Assembly: GCA_005880805.1 (NCBI GenBank) | Contig: VBFZ01000021.1 | Span: 26,702 to 46,933 of the forward strand | DNA: 20,232 bases | Direction: 5' to 3' | Source: Chloroflexota bacterium | GTDB taxonomy: Bacteria; Chloroflexota; Limnocylindria; Limnocylindrales; CSP1-4 | Part shown: positions 1-6,044 of the stretch, piece by piece | Layout: every line of letters starts with the position of its first letter | How positions within the stretch are numbered: position 1 is the first letter of the stretch | Made by a program: the position numbers and the translations under genes | The notes under the pieces: model-generated | Databases searched by the model: none | What the model was told of the DNA's origin: nothing | Seen by the model: only the letters and a program-made list of their open reading frames with translations

Positions 1-846
1 CGACCGGATGAGGCCGTCCGGACCAACGAAGAGCTGCGTCGGCAGGGCGTAGATCTTGTAGGCCCGGAACACGTCGCCCGACAGGTCCGCCGCGATGTCG
101 AACGTGAGCCCGTAGCGGGCCGCGTACGCGGCGACGTCGGCCGCATTCGACTCCTGGACGCTGATGCCGACGACCTCGAGGCCCTGCGACTGGTAGGCGG
201 TGAAGACGTCCCGCAGAACGGGCGTTTCGGCCTGGCACGGAGGACACCAGCTCGCCCAGAAGTTGATCCACACTCCGTGGCCGCGGAGCTCCGAAAGCTG
301 AACGGGCCGGCCCTGGAGGTCGGTCAGAGGAGGCGCCGGTCCGAGGGCTACGGTGCTCCGCCCGAGCCCCATCGTCGCGCCGCTCAGGACCAACGCGAGG
401 GCGAACGCGGAGGCGAATCCCAGCCGCCACGGCCAACGCGCACGCCCGGGAGGACCGCTAAACCCGATCCGTGATGGAACCAGGATGACGAACGCCAGGG
501 CAGCGCCCAGGCCCAGGATGCCCGTCAGGGCGAGGGGCACCGGGTCCATGGTCTGCCGCGTGGGCGGCGCGGAGAGGAGCTCGGGTGCGCGATCTCCGGG
601 TCGCAGGCCGTTGGCTGGCGCAGCGCCCAGGATGAAGGGCGTCGCACGCGGGTCCCGCTGTCCCGCTTGATCGGTCGTTCCGAGCGGCCGCGTCGCGAGA
701 ACGAGCAGCCCCACGACGCCGGCCACGACGAGCGCACCAAGCAGGAGCTGGCGTCCGCCGAAGGGACCGACCAGGCCGTGCTTCCGTCGGACATGCCTGA
801 ACTCGCCCGGCCCCGGCGTTTCGACGCCGGTCTCGACCTCAGACAC
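1..846 (-). CDS. Membrane-anchored TlpA/ResA-like thioredoxin, 3' end outside window
   Basis: A thiol-disulfide oxidoreductase acting outside the membrane, probably re-reduced by CcdA, with which it is translationally coupled. I chose the GTG at 846: it overlaps the ccdA stop by 8 nt (GTGTCTGA) and the frame is open from there to the window edge (282 codons, no stop). Visible order: TM helix about residues 33-52; a short PGDRAPEL segment at 83-90; two more TM helices about 103-124 and 140-160; then a redoxin domain with WINFWASWCPPC, active-site Cys201 and Cys204, followed by strands that fit a TlpA fold up to the edge. Odd: PGDRAPEL normally opens a redoxin domain, but here it is followed by membrane helices instead of a WCxxC, as if the front of one tlpA paralogue were fused to another. 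Family call is firm; the exact partner (cytochrome c maturation or another thiol substrate) cannot be told. Confidence 0.85.
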   Translation of the reverse strand, partial: MSEVETGVETPGPGEFRHVRRKHGLVGPFGGRQLLLGALVVAGVVGLLVLATRPLGTTDQAGQRDPRATPFILGAAPANGLRPGDRAPELLSAPPTRQTMDPVPLALTGILGLGAALAFVILVPSRIGFSGPPGRARWPWRLGFASAFALALVLSGATMGLGRSTVALGPAPPLTDLQGRPVQLSELRGHGVWINFWASWCPPCQAETPVLRDVFTAYQSQGLEVVGISVQESNAADVAAYAARYGLTFDIAADLSGDVFRAYKIYALPTQLFVGPDGLIRS

Positions 847-1657
847 CTGGGAAGTTGAAGTAGCGCGGCAGCAATACCAGCCAGTCGAGGAGCATCGCCA
901 CGCCGATGCCCACGACGAGCAGGCCGCCCACGACCGAGACCGTGCGCCCGTGCCGAACGAGCGGTCCCACGAGGCCCGGCACGCGGTCGTACAGCGCTCC
1001 GAGTACCAGGAACGGGATCCCCAGGCCCAGCGTGTAGGCCGCGAGAAGGACTCCACCCTGGACCTGGGTCCCAGACGTGGCGGCCATCGTCAGGATCGCC
1101 CCCAGGATGATTCCGATGCACGGTGTCCAGCCGATCGCGAAGATGGCGCCGAGGCCGAACGACGCCGGCCAGCCGCCGCGCCGGTTGACCAGGGCGCCCC
1201 CGAGGCGGTCGAGCCTCCCAGTGCCACCTTCCGGCCGCCCGCCGATAGCGATCGTCCCCGTTGCCGCGGCGACGGAGCTGGCGGCACCCGCACTGAGCGG
1301 CCGCCAGACCCGATCGAGCGTGGCAATCGTCAGCACGCCGGCGAGATTCAACCCCAGCACGATCAGAACGATGCCGCCGAGCTCGCGGAGGCCCGGCAGG
1401 TAAGCGTACAACGGCCCCGCTGCGAAGGTCGCGGTGATCCCGAGCAGCGTGAAGACGAGCCCGAAACCGGCCACGTACGCCGCGGCGTGCCGCAGGGCAA
1501 GCCATCTCGTCGGGCGGGTGCCCGGTGCGGCGCCGGCCACTGCCACGGCCGTCAGCTGACCGATATAGGCGGGCACGAGCGGCAGGACGCATGGCGACAG
1601 GAAGCTGATGAGGCCCGCGCCGACGGCCACGAGGATCGAAAGGTCGCCAGTGCTCAT
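839..1657 (-). CDS. ccdA: CcdA-like cytochrome c biogenesis / thiol-disulfide transport membrane protein
   Basis: A polytopic membrane protein of the DsbD/CcdA family that passes electrons from cytoplasmic thioredoxin to extracytoplasmic thiol proteins. The 272-residue product has about six TM helices and both signature cysteines: Cys23 in FLSPCVLPLVP (first helix) and Cys180 in GWTPCIG (fourth helix), the redox pair of the family. The ATG at 1657 is chosen because it forms an ATGA overlap with the upstream glutaredoxin-like gene; a longer open frame to 1789 merely overlaps that gene. It is the middle gene of a three-gene redox operon, and its stop overlaps the GTG of the TlpA-like gene. A loop of roughly 45 residues rich in Gly, Ala and Arg lies between about residues 118 and 165. 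Length and motifs are normal for the family. Confidence 0.92.
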   Translation of the reverse strand: MSTGDLSILVAVGAGLISFLSPCVLPLVPAYIGQLTAVAVAGAAPGTRPTRWLALRHAAAYVAGFGLVFTLLGITATFAAGPLYAYLPGLRELGGIVLIVLGLNLAGVLTIATLDRVWRPLSAGAASSVAAATGTIAIGGRPEGGTGRLDRLGGALVNRRGGWPASFGLGAIFAIGWTPCIGIILGAILTMAATSGTQVQGGVLLAAYTLGLGIPFLVLGALYDRVPGLVGPLVRHGRTVSVVGGLLVVGIGVAMLLDWLVLLPRYFNFPGV

Positions 1658-1932
1658 TCCGCGCGCAGAGTTGTCCTGTCCAACGCTTCTGTAAGGAGTC
1701 GCTGGATGCGCGGCGCGCTCGTGGCAAGCTCGAGCCGGCGGCCTGCAACCTCGACGACAGGAATGGTGTCCCGGAACGCGTCCTCCCACTCGGCTCGGCT
1801 CGTGATGTCGCGTTCGACCAGGCGGGAAGTGGGCAATCCGCCGCGCTGTCGCTGATCGAGGAGTTGGGAGAGCAAGGCCCTCGTTTCATCGCACAGGTGG
1901 CACTCGTCGCGGCTGTAGAGGATCACGGACAT
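1654..1932 (-). CDS. Glutaredoxin-like (DUF836-type) small thiol protein
   Basis: A 92-residue thioredoxin-fold protein of the glutaredoxin-like family. It opens with a beta strand (VILYSRD) followed by the redox motif CHLC (Cys11, Cys14), and has the TIPVVEV segment with the cis-proline typical of this fold. Its length suits the pfam glutaredoxin-like group. It is first in the redox operon and shares an ATGA overlap with ccdA, so it may supply or balance cytoplasmic thiol electrons for CcdA; that role is inference. No convincing Shine-Dalgarno site precedes the ATG at 1932, and an 80-nt gap separates it from the divergent tRNA gene, so the promoters of both should lie there. Confidence 0.85.
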   Translation of the reverse strand: MSVILYSRDECHLCDETRALLSQLLDQRQRGGLPTSRLVERDITSRAEWEDAFRDTIPVVEVAGRRLELATSAPRIQRLLTEALDRTTLRAE

Positions 1933-1974
1933 GGTACGTGGGCATCGCTCAAGCCTTCGCCGACCGGGCAGCGG

Positions 1975-2002
1975 CTGAATAGCAGTGGTCAGGCTGTACG
2001 AT
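1975..2002 (+). promoter_or_regulatory. Candidate promoter of tRNA-Arg
   Basis: TACGAT at 1997-2002 matches TATAAT at four of six positions and ends 10 nt before the mature tRNA 5' end at 2013. CTGAAT at 1975-1980 with 16-nt spacing is a poor -35 match. Position fits a tRNA promoter, but the sequence evidence is weak. Confidence 0.3.
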
Positions 2003-2012
2003 CTCTGAACGC

Positions 2013-2088
2013 GCCCCCGTAGCTCAGTGGACAGAGCGAGGCCGTCCTAAGGCCTGCGTCGGCGGTTCGAGTCCGTCCGGGGGCGCCA
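2013..2088 (+). tRNA. tRNA-Arg (anticodon CCT, reads AGG)
   Basis: A full cloverleaf can be drawn by eye. Acceptor stem GCCCCCG (2013-2019) pairs with CGGGGGC (2078-2084). D-arm GCTC/GAGC is at 2022-2025 and 2034-2037. Anticodon stem AGGCC/GGCCT (2039-2043, 2051-2055) flanks loop GTCCTAA with anticodon CCT at 2046-2048. The T-arm is GGCGG-TTCGAGT-CCGTC with one G-U pair. The discriminator is G2085 and CCA is encoded at 2086-2088. It is a single-copy, stand-alone gene between the divergent redox operon and the converging parA/GGDEF pair. Loop position 32 is G, slightly unusual; everything else is standard. Confidence 0.95.
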
Positions 2089-2135
2089 TCCCGAACCCGT
2101 TTTAACAATTCGAGCTTCGACGAAGGTCGGCTGGA

Positions 2136-2903
2136 TTACCCGCCGGCGGCGTCCCGCAGGCGCTGCTGGGCGATCGCCGCAGCCGCTGCAACCTGGCCAC
2201 CTTCCGGAGGGCTCGCCCAACCGATCGACAACGAGAGCGTCAGCCCGGCGTTCTGCAGCCAGCCGTCGACGACGGAACGGACCCGGTTCACATAGCCGGC
2301 CGCGTTCTTCTCGTCCGTCTCGACGAGCAGCACGCCGAACCTGCCGCCGCCGAGCGCCGCGATGAGATCGGCCGCCCGCGTTTCGGAGGCCATCTGGCGA
2401 CCGACTTCGGCCACGACCTGATCGGCAACGCCCTGGCCCAGGCGATCGGCCAGACCGTCGAGACGTGAAATCTCGGCAATCACGACCGTGGTGGAGCCGC
2501 CGAACCGCGCGGCGCGCTCGGATTCCGCCCCGAGCGTCCGCTCCCATGTCTCGAGATCGGCAAGGCCGACCGGATCCCGTCTCCGTCGTCGATCAGCCCG
2601 TCCCGGCACCTCCTGGACGTCGGGTGCGCGATGGGCCAGCTCCCGAGGTGCCGCCGCCGGCGCCGGGGCCGGTGGCTGGACCTGGATCCCGTCACCGCTG
2701 ATGAACGCCTCGATGGCCGCCGCCGCTTGGGCATCCTCGTCGTCGGGTTCCGGCATGGGCCGCGTTGGCAGGGGCCGCTCGGCCTGCGCGAGCGAACGTG
2801 CTCGCCGGCGCCGCACGTTCTGGTACTGGATGACGCCGACGAGTGCGATGTTCGTGAGCACGGCGAGGCCCAGAACGGCAAGGAGCACCTGATCCGGCGG
2901 CAA
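2136..2903 (-). CDS. One-TM protein with degenerate GGDEF domain
   Basis: A 255-residue product: one N-terminal TM helix (about 6-26), an Arg-rich juxtamembrane stretch (RRRRAR), a Pro/Ala-rich linker to about residue 115, then a GGDEF-like fold (about 118-250). The fold is clear from the strand-helix order and from segments such as VVIAEISRLD, RAADLIAALGG and LTLSLSIGWA, but every catalytic position is changed. The signature is GGGRF (185-189) instead of GGDEF, the first metal-ligand region reads EIS instead of DxD, and the GHxxGD motif is GQGVAD. It should therefore not make c-di-GMP; a scaffold or sensor role is inference. The start is uncertain: TTG at 2903 follows the parA stop by two bases, GTG at 2888 is an alternative, and the frame continues back into parA. 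Very likely cotranscribed with parA. Confidence 0.75.
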   Translation of the reverse strand: MPPDQVLLAVLGLAVLTNIALVGVIQYQNVRRRRARSLAQAERPLPTRPMPEPDDEDAQAAAAIEAFISGDGIQVQPPAPAPAAAPRELAHRAPDVQEVPGRADRRRRRDPVGLADLETWERTLGAESERAARFGGSTTVVIAEISRLDGLADRLGQGVADQVVAEVGRQMASETRAADLIAALGGGRFGVLLVETDEKNAAGYVNRVRSVVDGWLQNAGLTLSLSIGWASPPEGGQVAAAAAIAQQRLRDAAGG

Positions 2904-2905
2904 AG

Positions 2906-3742
2906 TCAGATCGCTCGGCGTTCCGTCGGATCGATCTGCGCTGTCCTGTGGAAGATGTGCCACCACCGCGTCTCGCGGCGAGGCTCCATCTCGTGGAGGT
3001 ATCCCCGCGCGAGGAGCTCCTCGGCGAGCAATCGATAGTCGAGGGACGCGCCACTTTCGGGCGCGTAGCGCGTGATGGGTTCGTGGGCGTCGGCCGCCTC
3101 GGGCAGGCGGATGCTGTCCCGAATCGTTGCCTGGGCGAGCAGCTCTCCGTAGATCGTCCCCAGCTGCGCGACGACCTGCCGGCTGTGGATCGTGCGATTC
3201 ACGCGACAGGCCACGATCATCGGGTCGAACAGCGAAGGATTGAGTGACGACTGGAGACGGCGCATCTCGGCGACCACGGCACGAACCCCGGGCAAGGCGA
3301 TCGCGTGCGCCTCCGCGGGAATGATGACTTCGCGTGAGCCCATGAGCGCGCCGACCGACAGGTACGACAGCGAAGGCGGGCAGTCGATGATCACGAATGC
3401 CCAGTTGTACTTGAGCCGCTGAAGAGCGCGCATGACGGCGACGCCGAGGTTGCCCTTCATCGATTGCTCGGCCGTGAGCAACCAGTTCGAAGACGCCATG
3501 ATCTCGAGGCCGGGGACGTCGGTCGGACGCGCGATCGATTCGGGTTCGCGCGAGCCTATGAACGTGTCCTCGAGGCGCTTGTGCCTGGCCGGTTCCGCGA
3601 GCCAGAGCGACGCGCTTGCCTGCGGATCCAGATCGATAAGGAGCGTGCGCATCCCGCGTTCGGCCAGGGCGGCCGCCAACGAAACCGCGGTCGTGGTCTT
3701 GCCGCTCCCACCTTTGCGGTTGACGACTGCGATGATCCGCAT
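2906..3742 (-). CDS. parA: ParA/MinD-superfamily ATPase (orphan)
   Basis: A 278-residue cytoplasmic P-loop ATPase of the ParA/Soj type, which forms ATP-dependent dimers on DNA or membrane and positions cargo. The deviant Walker A is NRKGGSGKTTT with signature Lys10 and Lys15; the Walker A' region is LLIDLDPQAS (Asp37, Asp39); Walker B is FVIIDCPPSLS (Asp120). The IIPAEAHAIALPGV segment follows as in ParA. No ParB gene and no parS-like palindrome is in the window, so this is not the normal chromosome partition locus; the only partner candidate is the membrane-anchored degenerate GGDEF protein two bases downstream. The ATG at 3742 gives the usual compact ParA N-terminus. The upstream 259 bases (3743-4001) hold no recognisable gene, and I could not define a promoter there. 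The C-terminal 25 residues are Arg/Trp-rich and not part of the core fold. Confidence 0.88.
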   Translation of the reverse strand: MRIIAVVNRKGGSGKTTTAVSLAAALAERGMRTLLIDLDPQASASLWLAEPARHKRLEDTFIGSREPESIARPTDVPGLEIMASSNWLLTAEQSMKGNLGVAVMRALQRLKYNWAFVIIDCPPSLSYLSVGALMGSREVIIPAEAHAIALPGVRAVVAEMRRLQSSLNPSLFDPMIVACRVNRTIHSRQVVAQLGTIYGELLAQATIRDSIRLPEAADAHEPITRYAPESGASLDYRLLAEELLARGYLHEMEPRRETRWWHIFHRTAQIDPTERRAI

Positions 3743-4001
3743 CCAGATCTACCCGAGCGACGGTCATTCAGCGGTCGAGGGTCGGTCAGAAGGCTGACGG
3801 CCTCCCTCAACCGCCCCGCAGGCTACACCACCGTTCAACGATTGCGATAGAGGTCCCAGCGACCTCCGCCAAAGGTCCGGTGCAGCCAGTCGACAAGCCA
3901 CTCGGTGCTCGATGTGCCCTACTGCGTATGTGCGCGTTTGATTTGCCGGACCGCGATCTTGCGCTGGCAGGTGACCCCGGCGTTGCGAGACGGAGGAACG
4001 A

Positions 4002-4340
4002 CTACTTCGCGCTTCGCGCGCGGCCGCGCCCGCCCGGAATGGCCGACTTGCTCAGATAGATCGTGTTGCCGCGAACGCCCATGTTCACCCGGACATCGCT
4101 TTCCTTGAGCACCCGGTTCACGGCAGCGCGCATGGTGGCGATCTTTTGGTCTTGCTTGAGTTGCACCGGAATGGCCTGACTCGACGGTGCCGCAGCCGCT
4201 TCGTTGATCGCTCGCCGAATCTCCTCGTCCCGTTCCTTGATCGCGAGCTGCCGCGGCGACAACTTTCGCGTCCGCGGTTTCGTCGCAAGGTCAGCAAGAT
4301 CGACCGGCCTGCCAACCTCGATGTGCTTGTATCTGGCCAC
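4002..4340 (-). CDS. Small basic protein of unknown function
   Basis: I do not recognise this 112-residue protein. It appears real: GTG at 4340 is preceded by GGAGGA with a 9-nt spacer, and the flanking non-coding DNA is more AT-rich than the gene. The N-terminal half is charged and helical (QLAIKERDEEIRRAINEAA), with a likely amphipathic or coiled segment. The second half (KIATMRAAVNRVLKESD, then VRVNMGVRGNTIYLSK) suggests a small alpha/beta unit, ending in a basic GRGRARSAK tail that could bind nucleic acid. No Cys/His metal site, no signal peptide and no TM. It stands alone between parA and the divergent GNAT gene, with its own upstream region. Function: unknown. Confidence 0.7.
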   Translation of the reverse strand: MARYKHIEVGRPVDLADLATKPRTRKLSPRQLAIKERDEEIRRAINEAAAAPSSQAIPVQLKQDQKIATMRAAVNRVLKESDVRVNMGVRGNTIYLSKSAIPGGRGRARSAK

Positions 4341-4349
4341 CGACGATCT

Positions 4350-4355
4350 TCCTCC
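4350..4355 (-). promoter_or_regulatory. Ribosome binding site deciding the GTG start at 4340
   Basis: On the minus strand GGAGGA lies 9 nt before the GTG. It is one of the few strong Shine-Dalgarno sites in the window and supports both the reality and the start of the small unknown gene. Confidence 0.7.
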
Positions 4356-4384
4356 AGCTGTTAACGAAAACCCCTTCGCGACGC

Positions 4385-4411
4385 ATCATATCGCTGCAAT
4401 TCGATTTGCAA
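4385..4411 (-). promoter_or_regulatory. Candidate promoter for the 112-aa protein
   Basis: On the minus strand TATGAT (4385-4390) matches the -10 consensus at five of six positions. TTGCAA (4406-4411) is a partial -35 with short 15-nt spacing. A second -10-like GATAAT lies at 4414-4419. The 134-base divergent region is locally AT-rich, as expected for promoters. No experimental support. Confidence 0.35.
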
Positions 4412-4474
4412 GCATTATCTCGATCGAGCCGGTGTGTTTGCAGGTTCGCGCCGGCCAGTCCATCCTGATCGCCG

Positions 4475-5068
4475 ATGATCACGACTGATCAGATCGAGGT
4501 TCGACCGGCAACTCCCGACCGATGGGACGACGTGGTCGCAATGCTTCATCCCTCCGACAGTCAGCAGTGCTGGTGCCTGTACTGGCGCCTCTCTTCGAGC
4601 GTGTATTCGAAGGCCGGACTAGCGCAGCGAGAACAGATCGTGCGCGAGCGCATCGCGCACCCACCAGCGCCGGGCATGCTCGCCTACATCGACGGTGAGC
4701 CGGTCGGCTGGTGCGGTCTTGGTCCGAGATCCGAGTACGAACGCCTCGCCCGGTCGCGGACGATCCCGGCGGTCGACGATCGACCCGTATGGTCCGTCGT
4801 CTGCTTCCTGGTGCGGACGGGATTCCGGCGGCGCGGTGTTGGCAAGGCGTTGCTCCGGGGCGCGATCGAGTACGCGCGAGCCGAGGGCGCGGTCGGTCTC
4901 GAGGCCTACCCGGTCGACACTGGGGGACAGCGGATCCAGACCACCGCGGCGTATGTCGGAACGATGGGCATGTTCGAGGCAGCCGGCTTCCACCGGGTGG
5001 TCGAAACCGCCGCGCGGAGCGACTGGCGCCCGCGCTGGCTGATGCGTCTCGACTTCGAGGAATCGTGA
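4475..5068 (+). CDS. GNAT-family N-acetyltransferase
   Basis: A 197-residue cytoplasmic acetyl-CoA-dependent acetyltransferase. The acetyl-CoA pyrophosphate-binding loop is RRRGVGKALL (about 118-127), following the strand VWSVVCFLVRTGF, and the fold order (IEVRPAT start, MLAYIDGEPVGWCGLG strand pair, helix after the loop, MGMFEAAGFHRV near the end) is standard GNAT. A CWCLYWR motif at about 32-38 marks a subgroup often annotated only as GNAT family. The substrate cannot be told. ATG at 4475 has no clear Shine-Dalgarno site. Its TGA overlaps the GTG start of the next gene (GTGA), so the two are translationally coupled; a link between the acetyltransferase and the downstream GT2-like protein is therefore plausible but unproven. 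Confidence 0.88.
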   Translation: MITTDQIEVRPATPDRWDDVVAMLHPSDSQQCWCLYWRLSSSVYSKAGLAQREQIVRERIAHPPAPGMLAYIDGEPVGWCGLGPRSEYERLARSRTIPAVDDRPVWSVVCFLVRTGFRRRGVGKALLRGAIEYARAEGAVGLEAYPVDTGGQRIQTTAAYVGTMGMFEAAGFHRVVETAARSDWRPRWLMRLDFEES

Positions 5069-6021
5069 GGGGCGAGGGCGCACCCGAGGAGGTCGTCGCT
5101 CTCGCGCGTGCCAGGCGAGATGCGCGGGCAGCGCGAGACTGGCCGGAGGCGGATCGCCTGCGGGGTGCGATCGAGGCGGCCGGCTGGAAGGTGGTCGATC
5201 GCGGGGTCGACTTCAAGCTCAGCCGTGCCCATCCGCCGGATGTCGAGGAAGCGGGCAGGAGTCGATACGGCTCGAGCGAGTCGGTGCCTTCACGGCTCGG
5301 CGAGCCGGCAGCGACCCGCGCCACGGTCGTCCTCGTCGCGAGCGACTGGCCCGAGGACGTGAGTCGAGCGCTCGGCGGCCTGGCAGGGGCGGGCGAGGAG
5401 GGCGTCCAGGTGGTCGTCGTCGCCAACGCGCCATCGGACGACATCGAGGGCCTGTTCGAGCAGCAGGATGTTTCGGCGCTGCGGCCCGATGTGGTCTGGA
5501 CGAGCGCGCGCCTCGGCCACGCGGCTGCGTTGAACGCGGGGATCCGGCGCGCGGTCGGGGAGGGGATTGTCCTCCTCGATCCAAGCGTCGAGCCCCGAGG
5601 CCCGTTCGTCGGCGAGCTGCTCCGGGCGCTCGACGATCCAGGAGTGGCAGTTGCGGGCCCGTGGGGCCTTCGTTCCGCTGACCTGCGTGACTTCGAGGAG
5701 ATCACGGAAGGCGACGCGGAGGCGATCGAGGCCTACTGCCAGGCGTTTCGTCGCTCGGACTACATCGACCGGGGACCGCTCGACGAACACTTCCACTTCT
5801 ACCGGAACCTGGACATCTGGTGGAGCCTGGTCCTCCGCGAGTCCAAGTCCGACGAGCCGCCGCGTAAGGCCACCGTGATCGCGGGTCTGCCGCTCGAGCG
5901 CCACGAGCACCGCGAGTACGCCACCACGCCCGCGGATGAGCGAGACCGTCTGAGCCGGCGCAACTTCTACCGCATCATCGATCGCTTCAGGAACAGCCGC
6001 GAGCTGGTGGGGTCACGCTGA
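5065..6021 (+). CDS. CysS C-terminal-like domain fused to GT2-like glycosyltransferase
   Basis: A 318-residue two-part protein. Residues about 8-50 (ARRDARAARDWPEADRLR, then AAGWKVVDRG) match the C-terminal helical element of bacterial cysteinyl-tRNA synthetases; the cysS gene just downstream ends with the same pattern (ARARRDFPRADALR, then LGLEVTDRAGG). Residues about 88-300 look like a GT2 nucleotide-sugar domain: VVLVASDWPE strand, VVVVANAPSDD, a LGHAAALNAGIRRA helix typical of GT2, and LLDPSVEP where the DxD motif would be. DEHFHFYRNLDIWW may be the acceptor/base region. The classic DxD is altered (DPS), so catalytic activity is uncertain. No TM or signal. The GTG start at 5065 overlaps the GNAT stop. 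The stop lies 23 bases from that of convergent cysS. Alternative: a non-catalytic GT-A-fold protein that binds tRNA or a synthetase. Confidence 0.75.
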   Translation: MRGEGAPEEVVALARARRDARAARDWPEADRLRGAIEAAGWKVVDRGVDFKLSRAHPPDVEEAGRSRYGSSESVPSRLGEPAATRATVVLVASDWPEDVSRALGGLAGAGEEGVQVVVVANAPSDDIEGLFEQQDVSALRPDVVWTSARLGHAAALNAGIRRAVGEGIVLLDPSVEPRGPFVGELLRALDDPGVAVAGPWGLRSADLRDFEEITEGDAEAIEAYCQAFRRSDYIDRGPLDEHFHFYRNLDIWWSLVLRESKSDEPPRKATVIAGLPLERHEHREYATTPADERDRLSRRNFYRIIDRFRNSRELVGSR

Positions 6022-6044
6022 TCGCCGGTTGAAGCTCGCGACTG

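Noticed and set aside
3743..4001. RNA gene or parS-type site in the gap upstream of parA
   Set aside because: No tRNA-like fold, no parS-like palindrome; only a small 5-bp AGGTC/GACCT hairpin that is expected by chance.
3905..4108. Short plus-strand open frame of 67 codons
   Set aside because: No domain, unusual Cys/Arg-rich composition, no RBS, and it overlaps the 3' end of the better supported minus-strand gene.
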